Source: Olsenella uli (GTDB lineage Bacteria > Actinomycetota > Coriobacteriia > Coriobacteriales > Atopobiaceae). Taken from it: a DNA stretch of 64,000 nt. The stretch covers positions 248,001 to 312,000 of the forward strand of contig NZ_JACJJK010000001.1 in assembly GCF_016899935.1 (NCBI RefSeq). The letters are read 5' to 3'. This document shows, in pieces, positions 35,754 to 44,064 of this stretch. The translations under genes and the position numbers were made by a program. The first letter of the stretch is position 1. Every line of letters starts with the position of its first letter. Under the pieces are notes generated by a model, which was not told the DNA's origin, searched no databases, and saw nothing but the letters and a program-made list of their open reading frames with translations.

Positions 35754-38723
35754 GTGGCCGCTCTTCCTCAACCCGCGGTTGCCCCTCTTCCCGCCGAAGT
35801 CGCCGGCACCGCCGAGCCCGCGATCGACCTCAACGACCGCTCGGGCGGGACCTGGGAGTTCCTGCCCGGCGCGCACGACCTCGCGCCCGCCCTGGACGCG
35901 CCGTGTCAGGACCTCGACGCGACCTCGCTGCCCGCCGAGGGCTGGGTCGGCGTGGCCGTGCCCTCGGAGCTGGCGATGCAGGGCTTTGACATCCGGAACA
36001 ACGTCGAGCACTACTACCGACGGACGGTGAGCGTGCCGGCGGACTATGCGGGCCGCCGCGTTCTCGTACGCTTTGACGGCGTCTACAGCGCCGCGCGCGT
36101 CTGGGCGGATGGCCGGCTCGTGGGCGCCCACGTGGGCGGGTTCACCACCTGGCACTGCGACGTCACCGAGGTCGCCCGCCCCGGAGGGACCTTCGAGCTG
36201 GTGGTGGGCGTGGCCGACGTCGAGGGGAGCGAGCCGGGAACGCGCAACCCGGAGGGGCTCGTCCGGGGAGACGCCTCGTGGGCGAGCTGCTACGCCCATC
36301 ACAACGTGGGCGGGATCCTGCGCGACGTGACGCTCGTCGCCCTGCCCGCGGCGCATCTCGTCCGCCTGAGCGTGGAGACCGTCTTTGACGGGCGCCTCGT
36401 CGACGCGACCCTGCGCGTCCGCGCGGTCCTCTCCGACCCCGCCGCGCGCCTCTCGCTCCTTCTTCGCGGCCCGGACGGCGAGGACGTCGCCCGCGCCGGG
36501 GCCGTGCCGGCGGCGGACGGCACGCTCGACCTCGAGCTGCCCGTGGCCTCCCCGCGGAAGTGGGACGCCGAGCATCCCGTCCTCTACCTGCTGGAGGCAT
36601 CGGTCGAGAGGGACGGCTCCGTCGTGGAGCGCGTGCGCGAGCGCGTGGGGTTTCGCGAGGTCACCTACGGCGGGGCGCGCGGCACGGCGCCCAACCGCGT
36701 CTACGTGAACGGTCGCGAGGTCAAGCTGCGCGGCGTCTGCCGCCACGACGTCTCGGACCGCTTTGGCCGCTCGACCACCCGCGAGGAGGACTTCGCCGAG
36801 GTCGCGGCCTACCGCGACGCCAACGTCAACCACGTGCGCACCTCCCACTACCCTCCCTCGCGCCACTTCCTCGAGGCCTGCGACGAGCTGGGCATGTACG
36901 TGGAGGAGGAGACGAGCGTCTGCTTCCAGGGCACGGGCGGCAAGGGCATTCACGCGACGGCCGACGAGTTCGTGCTCCCCACGGCCGAGATGGTCGAGCG
37001 CGACCGCAACCACCCGAGCGTCATCATCTGGTCCGTCGGCAACGAGTCGGCCTTCGACCGCACGCCGGGACTCCGCCGCGCCTACGACCACGTCAAGCGC
37101 GCCGACCCGACGAGGCCCGTCATCTTTAGCTACCCCTACACGGTGGAGACGCTGCCGCTGCCCTACGACATCATCAGCCGCCACTACGAGAGCACGGAGG
37201 GCTTCCTGGGCGACTCCAACCTCCCCGTGCTGCACGACGAGTTCGCCCACGTGCCCTGCTACGACATGGACGAGCTCCGGCGCGACCCCAACGTCCGCAG
37301 CTTCTGGGGCCACAACCTGCGCCGCGCCTGGGAGCGGGTCTTCAAGACCCCGGGGGCGCTCGGCTGCGACCTCTGGAGCGCGATCGACGACGTCTTCCCG
37401 CTGCCCGAGGGCGTGGGCGCGCGCTGGCAGCGCCACTCGCGCGGGGCCTGGCCGGGATACGGGGAGTGGGGCGCGATCCTCGACTGCCACAGGCGCCCCA
37501 AGCCCGAGGCGTTCCTCGTTCGCAAGGCCTTCTCGCCGGTGCGCGTCGACGAGCGGCGCTTCCACGTGCGGGGGGACGAGCTCCTGGTGCCGGTGGCCAA
37601 CTGGTTTGACCACACGCCGCTCTCGGAGCTGCGGCTCGCGGTCACGGTGGACGGGCGCCCCTCCGCCGGCGCCGTCGTGCCCGACGTGGCCCCGCACGAC
37701 GAGGGCCTGCTCGTCGTGCGCGGCGTCTGGGAGGGCGTGCGCGAGGTCGGGCTCTCCTGGAGCCTCGCCGGCCGCGTCGTGGACGAGCAGGTCCTCGCGC
37801 TCGCGGGGCGCCCGGAGCCGGCGTCTGCGGCCGGGCGGCGCGAGGCGCCCGCGCTCGACGTGACGCCCGATGAGATACGCGTGAGTTGCGCCAACGGCGC
37901 GTGCTACCGCTTCTCCCGACGCACCGGCCTGCTCGACCGGGCCGAGGCGGGGGGCCGCGTCGTCCTCACGGGCGGCCCGTGGCTCCATCTCACGGGCGTC
38001 GAGCTCTCGCGCCCCTGGACCGTGACGCACGCGCCGTGGGCGGCCGTCGAGGGCGACCACGTCACCGTGGTGCTCCAGGGTCGTCACGGCACGCGCGTGC
38101 CGCTGCAGTTTGTGTGCCGGGTCTTCGGCGACGGCCGCATGGACGTGAGCTGGCACACGCGCGAGACCAACCTCGACGCCTCGCGCATGTCCGAGATGGG
38201 CGTCGCCTTTGACCTCCCCGATGACGCCGACGCCGTGAGCTGGCTGCGCGACGCGCCCTACGCCCGCTATCCCGAGGGCCACATCGCGCGCGGCGCGGGC
38301 ACGGCGCGGCGGGTCTGTCCCGAGGCGATCGCCGCCGGCTACGGGGCGCTTCCGAGCTGGCCCTGGGAGCAGGACATGTTCGACGCCTACCTCACGGGGC
38401 CCGAGGGCGACGGCTGGCGCGTGGCCACGAGCGACTTCAAGGCGCTGCGCGAGAACATCCGCAGCTACACGGTGCACTTCTCGTCCGGGGAGCAGACGGT
38501 GAGCGCGCTCTCCGACGGCCGCGCCGCCGCGCGCGTGGAGCTCTCCGGAAGGAGCCCGCGCCTCGTGATCGACCAGCAGTGGTGGTACCCGCAGCTCGGC
38601 TGGGGCAACGACTGCGGCAGGCCCGTCAGCCTCGTGGAGGGCACCGGGCGCGGCGAGGCGAGCGTGCGCGTGGAGCCCGGCCCCGAGGCGCACCCCGACC
38701 GCGACCGAAGGAGCCGCTCATGA
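35754..38723 (+). CDS. Glycoside hydrolase family 2 (beta-galactosidase-like)
   Basis: This 989-residue enzyme shows the GH2 order: sugar-binding jelly roll (from about residue 20), immunoglobulin-like domain (about 200-300), TIM barrel (about 300-590), and further beta domains. The acid/base Glu is in SVGNES (about 430) and the nucleophile Glu in HDEFAH (about 495). The substrate could be galactosides, glucuronides or mannosides; the sequence does not settle it. There is no signal peptide, so it acts inside the cell. The GTG start at 35754 has AAAGGAG. Its stop overlaps the ATG of the MFS gene, so the two form an operon for sugar use. Confidence 0.9.
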   Translation: MAALPQPAVAPLPAEVAGTAEPAIDLNDRSGGTWEFLPGAHDLAPALDAPCQDLDATSLPAEGWVGVAVPSELAMQGFDIRNNVEHYYRRTVSVPADYAGRRVLVRFDGVYSAARVWADGRLVGAHVGGFTTWHCDVTEVARPGGTFELVVGVADVEGSEPGTRNPEGLVRGDASWASCYAHHNVGGILRDVTLVALPAAHLVRLSVETVFDGRLVDATLRVRAVLSDPAARLSLLLRGPDGEDVARAGAVPAADGTLDLELPVASPRKWDAEHPVLYLLEASVERDGSVVERVRERVGFREVTYGGARGTAPNRVYVNGREVKLRGVCRHDVSDRFGRSTTREEDFAEVAAYRDANVNHVRTSHYPPSRHFLEACDELGMYVEEETSVCFQGTGGKGIHATADEFVLPTAEMVERDRNHPSVIIWSVGNESAFDRTPGLRRAYDHVKRADPTRPVIFSYPYTVETLPLPYDIISRHYESTEGFLGDSNLPVLHDEFAHVPCYDMDELRRDPNVRSFWGHNLRRAWERVFKTPGALGCDLWSAIDDVFPLPEGVGARWQRHSRGAWPGYGEWGAILDCHRRPKPEAFLVRKAFSPVRVDERRFHVRGDELLVPVANWFDHTPLSELRLAVTVDGRPSAGAVVPDVAPHDEGLLVVRGVWEGVREVGLSWSLAGRVVDEQVLALAGRPEPASAAGRREAPALDVTPDEIRVSCANGACYRFSRRTGLLDRAEAGGRVVLTGGPWLHLTGVELSRPWTVTHAPWAAVEGDHVTVVLQGRHGTRVPLQFVCRVFGDGRMDVSWHTRETNLDASRMSEMGVAFDLPDDADAVSWLRDAPYARYPEGHIARGAGTARRVCPEAIAAGYGALPSWPWEQDMFDAYLTGPEGDGWRVATSDFKALRENIRSYTVHFSSGEQTVSALSDGRAAARVELSGRSPRLVIDQQWWYPQLGWGNDCGRPVSLVEGTGRGEASVRVEPGPEAHPDRDRRSRS

Positions 38724-39931
38724 CCCGCTCCCCCTCCGCTCGGCGCGGGACGCCCCTGGCCGCGGGCGAGCTGCTGCCGCTGCTCGCCCTCACGCTCTCG
38801 GCGTTTCTGCTCAACACCTCTGAGTTCGTGCCCATCGGCCTGCTCACGGACATCGCGGGGTCCTTCTCGCTGAGCGAGTCCGGCGCCGGGCTCATGGTCT
38901 CCGTCTATGCCGCCGCGGTCGCGCTGCTGTCGCTGCCGCTCATGCTCGCGGCGAGCCGCCTGGCGCCCCGCCCGCTCATCGTGACGGTGCTCGCCCTGTT
39001 CTGCGCGGGGCAGGCCGCCTCCGCGGCCGCCCCCACCTTCGAGCTGCTCGTGGCGGCCCGCCTCCTGGTCGCGGCCACGCATGCCGTGTTCTGGTCCGTG
39101 GCCACGCCGTTCGCGGTGCGCGCGGTCGCTCCGGAGCACGCCTCGCTCGCCATGTCCATGATCATCACCGGCACCTCGGTCGCCATGATCTTGGGCATGC
39201 CGATGGGACGGACCCTGGGGCTCGCCCTCGGGTGGCGCATGACGTTCGTCTGCATGGGGGCGCTGGCGCTCGTGGCCCTCGTCGGGCTTCTCGCCTTCTT
39301 CCCGCGCCTGGGCGCCGGCGCGCCCTTCACCCTCTCCCGCCTGCCCGAGCTCGCCCGCAACCGCCCGCTCATGGCGCTCTACCTCTGCTCGGTGCTCTTT
39401 GCCACGGGCTACTACACCGCCTACAGCTACGTCGAGCCCTTCCTCCGGCAGGTCGCGGGGATGCCCGGCGGGCTCGTCACCGCGGCGCTCACCGTCTTTG
39501 GCGCGGCGGGGCTCGTGGGCAGCTGGCTCTTTGCACGCCTCTTCGACGCGCATCGCCAGGCCTTCCTCACGGCCACGATCTGCGGCCTCACAGCGGCGCT
39601 CTTCCTGCTGCTGCCGCTCTCGGGGCTGGCCGGAGGGCCGTTTGCGGTCTGCGCCCTGTGGGGCGCCTGCGCCACGGCCTACAACGTGGCCGTCCAGGCG
39701 GAGATCATCCGCACCACCTCCCCGGACGCCTCCGCGGTCGCGATGTCGATCTTCTCCGGCCTCTTCAACGTGGGAATCGGCGCGGGCTCGGCCGTGGGCG
39801 GGGCGGTCTGCGACAGCATGGGCATCGGGGCGCTCGGCGTGGTCGGCGGGGCCGTCGCCGGCGCCGGGGCGATCTGGTGCGCGTCGGTGGTGCGCCGGAC
39901 GCTCCGCGCCGCCGCGGCCGAGCGGGCGTAG
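38720..39931 (+). CDS. MFS transporter, SotB/AraJ sugar-exporter type
   Basis: This 403-residue protein has twelve predicted helices. SEFVPIGLLTDIAGSFSLSE in the first outside loop and the LPLMLAASRLAPRPLI loop are typical of the drug/sugar-efflux family of SotB and AraJ. The ATG overlaps the GH2 stop in an ATGA junction, indicating coupled translation. Coupling to a cytoplasmic glycosidase suggests that it moves the sugars handled by that enzyme, perhaps as an overflow exporter; direction is not shown by the sequence. Confidence 0.85.
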   Translation: MTRSPSARRGTPLAAGELLPLLALTLSAFLLNTSEFVPIGLLTDIAGSFSLSESGAGLMVSVYAAAVALLSLPLMLAASRLAPRPLIVTVLALFCAGQAASAAAPTFELLVAARLLVAATHAVFWSVATPFAVRAVAPEHASLAMSMIITGTSVAMILGMPMGRTLGLALGWRMTFVCMGALALVALVGLLAFFPRLGAGAPFTLSRLPELARNRPLMALYLCSVLFATGYYTAYSYVEPFLRQVAGMPGGLVTAALTVFGAAGLVGSWLFARLFDAHRQAFLTATICGLTAALFLLLPLSGLAGGPFAVCALWGACATAYNVAVQAEIIRTTSPDASAVAMSIFSGLFNVGIGAGSAVGGAVCDSMGIGALGVVGGAVAGAGAIWCASVVRRTLRAAAAERA

Positions 39932-39946
39932 CGGACGGGCGGCGCG

Positions 39947-40483
39947 CTACCGCTCGGGATAGCGCGGGGCCACCAGCCCCGCGCGCTCAAGCGCCACGAC
40001 GACCGGCACCACGACCACGAGCTGCAGCACGATGCCCGGCAGGCCGGTCAGCAGGTAGCCCGCGGCCCACGCCGCGAGCGAGTAGGACCCGGCCGAGAAG
40101 ATCAGCGCCTGCAGCGCCCCGCCCAGGACGCGGCCGCAGACCATGGCACCGACGAGCGAGACGTAGAGGTCGAGCGGCAGGCGCCCCGTGCGCACGCGGG
40201 CCGAGAGCAGGCCCGAGACCAGGCCGTACGTGACGAGCTCGCAGGCCATCGACGGCAGGATGGGCGCGGCGGGCATGCCGGTGAGCAGGCTCGAGAGCAC
40301 CGGCGCAAGGAGGCCGGCGGCGGCGCCGGGGGCAGGCCCGGCCACGAGGCCGCAGATCATCACGGGGACGTGCATCGGCAGCCAGGCGTTGCCGGCGCCG
40401 GGGATCGCGTGGAAGGCCATCGGCAGCACGATGCCGAGCGCGGCGCAGACCGCCGCGACGACGACTCTCTTGACGGGGCTCAT
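39947..40483 (-). CDS. ECF transporter substrate-binding (S) component
   Basis: This 178-residue membrane protein has about six helices. It carries the pattern VLPMAFHAIPGAGNAWLPMH followed by PVMICGLVAGPAPGAAAGLL, which is shared by S components of energy-coupling factor transporters for vitamins and other micronutrients. The substrate cannot be named from this. Its ATG lies just inside the end of the EcfT gene (4-bp overlap). GAGAGGAGAGG precedes the start. It is the last gene of a four-gene operon with EcfT and two ATPases, so this is a dedicated (group I) ECF system. Confidence 0.85.
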   Translation of the reverse strand: MSPVKRVVVAAVCAALGIVLPMAFHAIPGAGNAWLPMHVPVMICGLVAGPAPGAAAGLLAPVLSSLLTGMPAAPILPSMACELVTYGLVSGLLSARVRTGRLPLDLYVSLVGAMVCGRVLGGALQALIFSAGSYSLAAWAAGYLLTGLPGIVLQLVVVVPVVVALERAGLVAPRYPER

Positions 40484-41202
40484 GGGCACCTCTCCTCTCG
40501 GGCGCGCGCGGCACGGCCGCCGAGGCGGTACCCGCGCGCCTCCATGGCGACGGACAGCTCGTCCGCGCGGCGGAACGCGGCGACGAAGACGGGGACGAGT
40601 AGCCGAACATAGCTGACGGCGCGTCGCATAATACCACGCGTCGCCCCGTCGCCGCAGCGCAGCGCCTGCGCGCGCATGAGCTGGCGGCTCTCGCGCAACA
40701 GCGTGGGCACGAACTGCACGGTCACGCCGACCGCGAGCGCGGCCGCCTCGGTGGGCACGCCGAGGCGCGCGAGCGGGCGCAGCAGGTCGCGCACCCCTCC
40801 CGTGACCTGCTGCGGGAGCGTGGTCGCAGTGAGCAGCGCGCCGAGGGCGACCACGAGCGCCGTTCGGACGACCACGCGGGCGCCCTGCGCGACCCCAGCC
40901 GCCGTGAGGTGCACGGGACCCAGCGAGAGGAGCGGGTCGGCGGACGAGAAGAGCAGCGCGTTCAGGCAGAGCACGACGAGCAGGAACCAGCGGAGGCCCC
41001 AGAGCGGGCGCCCGACGACCCCCCAGCTGACGCGCGAGACGGCGACGAGCGCCGCGACGCCAAATGCCGCGAGGGCGAGCTGGGCCGGCGTGGTCGCCAG
41101 CACCACGAGCGCGACGGCGACGACGAGGCCCGCGAGCTTGACCGAGGCCGAGGCCCGGTGCAGCGGCGAGTCCGCCCACACGTATCCGCCCGCGGCCCTC
41201 AT
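40480..41202 (-). CDS. ecfT: ECF transporter transmembrane protein EcfT
   Basis: This 240-residue membrane protein has about five helices and the EcfT coupling signature AMEARGYRLGG near residue 225; the Ala-Arg-Gly triplets on the coupling helices contact the ATPases. LPQQVTGGVRDLLRPLARLG and the FVPTLLRESRQLMRAQALR segment are also typical. It overlaps EcfA2 by 4 bp upstream and the S component by 4 bp downstream. Confidence 0.92.
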   Translation of the reverse strand: MRAAGGYVWADSPLHRASASVKLAGLVVAVALVVLATTPAQLALAAFGVAALVAVSRVSWGVVGRPLWGLRWFLLVVLCLNALLFSSADPLLSLGPVHLTAAGVAQGARVVVRTALVVALGALLTATTLPQQVTGGVRDLLRPLARLGVPTEAAALAVGVTVQFVPTLLRESRQLMRAQALRCGDGATRGIMRRAVSYVRLLVPVFVAAFRRADELSVAMEARGYRLGGRAARAREERCP

Positions 41203-42014
41203 CGGGCGCGCCTCCCGGCCGCGATGGCGGCGGCGAGCTCGTCGGCCGTGAGCGGGGCGCCCGGCACGGCGACGCCCGCCCGGCGCAGGGCGGAGGCGGC
41301 GCGTGCGGCGCAGGCCGGCTCGAGCCCGTGCGCGCGCATGAGCGGCGCGTCCGCGAGCAGGTCGCGGGCGGGGCCGTCGAGCGTCACGCGCCCGTCCTCG
41401 AGCGTCACGAGCCGGTCGGCCACCTCGGCGAGCGCGTTGGCGTCATGGCTGGCCACGACGACGGTGGCGCCCGCCCGCGCCGCGGCGCGCACGGCGTCGA
41501 GGCAGGCGCGGCGGGCGCGCGGGTCGAGCCCGGCCGTGGGCTCGTCGAGCAGCAGCAGCTCGGGACGGAGCGCCAGCGCGGACGCCAGGGCCACGCGGCG
41601 CTGCTGCCCGCCGGAGAGCGAGAAGGGCGAACGGTGCGCGAGCTCGGCCAGGTCGAGCCCCATGAGCGCGAGGGCGCGCGACGCCCGCGCGCGGGCCTCG
41701 GCAGCCGGCACGCCGCGCGCGAGCAGGCCGAAGGTGACCTCGCGCTCGACCGTCGCCTCGAAGAACTGCCGCTCCGGCAGCTGGAACACGAGCGCGACCC
41801 CGCCGTCCTTCTCGGCCCTCCGCTCGACGCGGCCCGAATCGGGCGGCGTCGCGCCCGCCATGACCTCGAGCAGCGTCGTCTTGCCGGAGCCCGTGCGGCC
41901 CATGAGGCCGCAGACGCCGCCCGAGAGCTCGAGCGTGACGCCATCGAGCGCGCGGACCCGCTCGCCCGACGAGCCCTCGTAGGCGAGGCTCACGTTGTCG
42001 AGCGTCACGCGCAC
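41199..42014 (-). CDS. ecfA2: ECF transporter ATPase, second subunit
   Basis: This 271-residue ATPase has Walker A GRTGSGKTT (about residue 40), Q-loop LVFQLPERQFFEATVEREV, signature LSGGQQRR and Walker B LLLLDEPTAGLD. The FQLPERQ motif with ATV is diagnostic for EcfA2-type subunits. The GTG at 42014 is taken as the start, overlapping the end of EcfA1 by 10 bp; the GTG at 42008 is an alternative. It pairs with EcfA1 to drive EcfT. Confidence 0.92.
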   Translation of the reverse strand: MRVTLDNVSLAYEGSSGERVRALDGVTLELSGGVCGLMGRTGSGKTTLLEVMAGATPPDSGRVERRAEKDGGVALVFQLPERQFFEATVEREVTFGLLARGVPAAEARARASRALALMGLDLAELAHRSPFSLSGGQQRRVALASALALRPELLLLDEPTAGLDPRARRACLDAVRAAARAGATVVVASHDANALAEVADRLVTLEDGRVTLDGPARDLLADAPLMRAHGLEPACAARAASALRRAGVAVPGAPLTADELAAAIAAGRRAR

Positions 42015-42814
42015 AGGGCGCTCACCAGCCCCTCGACCGTGACCGGCGCGGGTCCGGAGACGACGCCGCGCGCCACGAGCCCCTCCCAGACGCGCGCGGC
42101 GAGCGGCGGCTCCAGGCCGGCACCCTCCAGCAGCGCGCGATCGGCCAGCACCCGCTCCGGCGCGCCCTGAGCGACGACCGCACCGGCGCGCATGACCACG
42201 ACGCGGTCGGCGCGGGCGGCGAGCTCCATGTCGTGCGTGATCCAGACGACGGTGGCCCCGCGCTCCGCCCGCGCGCGCAGGACCGCCCGGACCAGCTCGT
42301 CTCGCCCCTGGGGGTCGATCATCGAGGTGGCCTCGTCGAGCACGATCACGTCCGGGCCGCACGCGAGCACGCCGGCGAGCGCCACGCGCTGCTGCTGGCC
42401 GCCGGAGAGCGCGTGGACGTCGCGCCGCTCGAAGCCCGCGAGCCCCACGGCGGCAAGGGCCGCGGACGCCGCGCGCCCGGCGTCCTTCTCGCCCGCGCCG
42501 AAGTTGCGCGGCCCAAAGGCCACGTCCTCCCCCACCGACGTGGAGACGAACTGGTTCTCGGGGGTCTGGAAGACCATGCCGCACGCGCGGCGCAGCTCCC
42601 AGACGCGCGCGGGGTCGGCGGCGTCGATGCCGGCCACGGTGAGCTCGCCCGCCTGCAGCGGCACGAGCGCGTTGAGGTGGCGCGCGAGCGTGGTCTTGCC
42701 GGAGCCGTTCTCGCCGACGATCGCCACGAGCTCGCCGGGCGCCACGTCGAGGGAGACGTCGCGCAGCGTGGGCCGGCCCGGCACGTACGCATGGCTGACC
42801 CCGCGCGCCTCCAC
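42005..42814 (-). CDS. ecfA1: ECF transporter ATPase, first subunit
   Basis: This 269-residue ATPase has Walker A GENGSGKTT, the EcfA1 Q-loop MVFQTPENQFVSTSVGEDV, signature LSGGQQQR and Walker B VIVLDEATSMID. The start is uncertain. The frame is open much further upstream into array C, but that part does not look like protein. The GTG at 42814 gives a normal beginning (EARGVSHAYVPG) close to the first strand of the fold, with purine-rich GGGAGG/GGGGGAG farther upstream; GTG at 42838 is the other choice. Confidence 0.88.
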   Translation of the reverse strand: MEARGVSHAYVPGRPTLRDVSLDVAPGELVAIVGENGSGKTTLARHLNALVPLQAGELTVAGIDAADPARVWELRRACGMVFQTPENQFVSTSVGEDVAFGPRNFGAGEKDAGRAASAALAAVGLAGFERRDVHALSGGQQQRVALAGVLACGPDVIVLDEATSMIDPQGRDELVRAVLRARAERGATVVWITHDMELAARADRVVVMRAGAVVAQGAPERVLADRALLEGAGLEPPLAARVWEGLVARGVVSGPAPVTVEGLVSALCA

Positions 42815-42872
42815 GATCTTCTCGCCCGTCTCCCCCACCTCCCGGCGGCACGTTGTTGACAAAACGTCGACT

Positions 42873-42878
42873 ATTCTA
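42873..42878 (-). promoter_or_regulatory. -10 box of the ECF operon
   Basis: On the minus strand this reads TAGAAT. Just downstream, GTTGAC and GTCGAC flank AAAAC (about 42855-42871), an imperfect dyad that could be an operator at the transcription start. Confidence 0.45.
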
Positions 42879-42921
42879 CCCGCATCGGGGGCGCGCGTGC
42901 GTGGCCGCGTCCGCATCTGCG

Positions 42922-43145
42922 CCCAGGAATCGTCGCCGTTGTCCCGACCCAGTCTAGAAACCGCCGCCATTGTCCCGCGCGCGTCCGGGAAACCGGGACC
43001 TTGTCGCAGCCACGTCCCGGAATCGCTTGCCTTGCACCACGTTTATCCGTGAATCCCCGACCTTGCGCAGCGCCGCCACGCCGCCCGCGCGCACGGTCCC
43101 CGATTCCAGGACGCACCCGGAACAAGCCCGTCCATTCCCGGATCC
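42922..43145. repeat. 31-bp periodic opposed repeat array C
   Basis: About five units of 31 bp (core CCGGGAATCGCCGMCCTTGTC) are followed, after a GC-rich centre near 43075-43095, by about two in the opposite direction (CCGATTCCAGGA, then CAAGCCCGTCCATTCCCGGA). This is the same design as at 1459-1751 and 3122-3695, and again the first tract has five units. It separates the divergent ECF and molybdenum-hydroxylase operons and extends over the open frame upstream of EcfA1. Confidence 0.82.
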
Positions 43146-43249
43146 GCCCGCCCCGCAGCGTTATAGCGCCGAATGTGCAACGCTGCGCGCTAAAGTGTCG
43201 CCCACCTGCGGTATCCTTGACGCATCACCGAGAAAACCAAGGAGGACAC

Positions 43250-44062
43250 GTGCTCACCTTCGAGAAGTACGTCCGCCCCGGCAGCGCGCGGCAGGCCCTG
43301 GAGCTCCTGCGGGAGAACCGGCAGGCCACCGTCATCGGCGGCATGATGTGGCTGCGCCTGGCCGACCGCACCTCGCCGCTGGGGATCGACCTCTCCGGCT
43401 GCGGGCTCGATCGCATCGAGGAGACCGACGACGCCTTCCGCATCGGCGCGATGGTGACCCTCGCCCAGCTGGAGGGCCACGAGCGCTTCCAGGCCGCCAC
43501 CTGCGGCGTCTTCACCGAGGCCGTCCGCGACATCGTGGGCACGCAGTTCCGCAACCTCGCCACGGTGGGCGGCTCGCTCTACGCGCGCATGGGCTTCTCT
43601 GACGTGGTCACGGCGCTGCTGGCGCTCGACACCGAGGTGGAGCTCGAGGGCGCGGGCACCATGCCGATCGTCCCGTTCGTGGAGCGCGGGGCAAGAAACG
43701 ACATCCTTACGCACGTCGTCGTGCGCAAACACCGCTACCGGGCCGCCTTCGAGTCCGTCCGCAACGCCGCGACGGACTTCTCCGCGCTCAACGCGGCGGC
43801 CGCCTGCTGGCAGGGCTCCTGGCACGTCACCGTGGGCGCGCGTCCCAAGAAGGCCGCGCTCATCACCGGCGGCGAGCGCGTCCCGCTGCGCGCGGAGTTC
43901 TCGCCGGCGGAGCTGGACGGCGTCTGCGAGCTGGCTGAGAGCCTGGACTTTGGCTCCGACCTGCGCGGCACCGACGCCTGGCGGCGCACCGTCGCGCCCG
44001 CCCTCGTTCGCCGCGCCGTGGAGCGCGCCGCTGCCAAGCCCCGCGCCGATAAGGAGGCCTAA
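43250..44062 (+). CDS. FAD-binding subunit of a molybdenum hydroxylase
   Basis: This 270-residue protein is the flavin subunit (XdhB/CoxM type) of a xanthine dehydrogenase-family enzyme. It has TVIGGMMWLRLADR in place of the usual FAD-binding glycine loop, RIGAMVTLAQLE, and IVGTQFRNLATVGGSLYAR, the second FAD contact. It passes electrons from the iron-sulfur clusters to an acceptor. The GTG start at 43250 has AAGGAGG; a TATCCT box lies at 43211-43216. It is 2 bp before the large subunit gene. Confidence 0.9.
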   Translation: MLTFEKYVRPGSARQALELLRENRQATVIGGMMWLRLADRTSPLGIDLSGCGLDRIEETDDAFRIGAMVTLAQLEGHERFQAATCGVFTEAVRDIVGTQFRNLATVGGSLYARMGFSDVVTALLALDTEVELEGAGTMPIVPFVERGARNDILTHVVVRKHRYRAAFESVRNAATDFSALNAAAACWQGSWHVTVGARPKKAALITGGERVPLRAEFSPAELDGVCELAESLDFGSDLRGTDAWRRTVAPALVRRAVERAAAKPRADKEA

Positions 44063-44064
44063 GG

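Noticed and set aside
42815-42970. N-terminal extension of EcfA1 from an upstream ATG
   Set aside because: The extra residues (rich in Arg, Thr and Asp) are encoded by repeat array C and the promoter region and do not resemble the family's N-terminus.
43001-43249. Longer flavin-subunit protein starting upstream
   Set aside because: The upstream frame lies in repeat array C and has no ribosome site, whereas GTG at 43250 has AAGGAGG and gives a normal family start.
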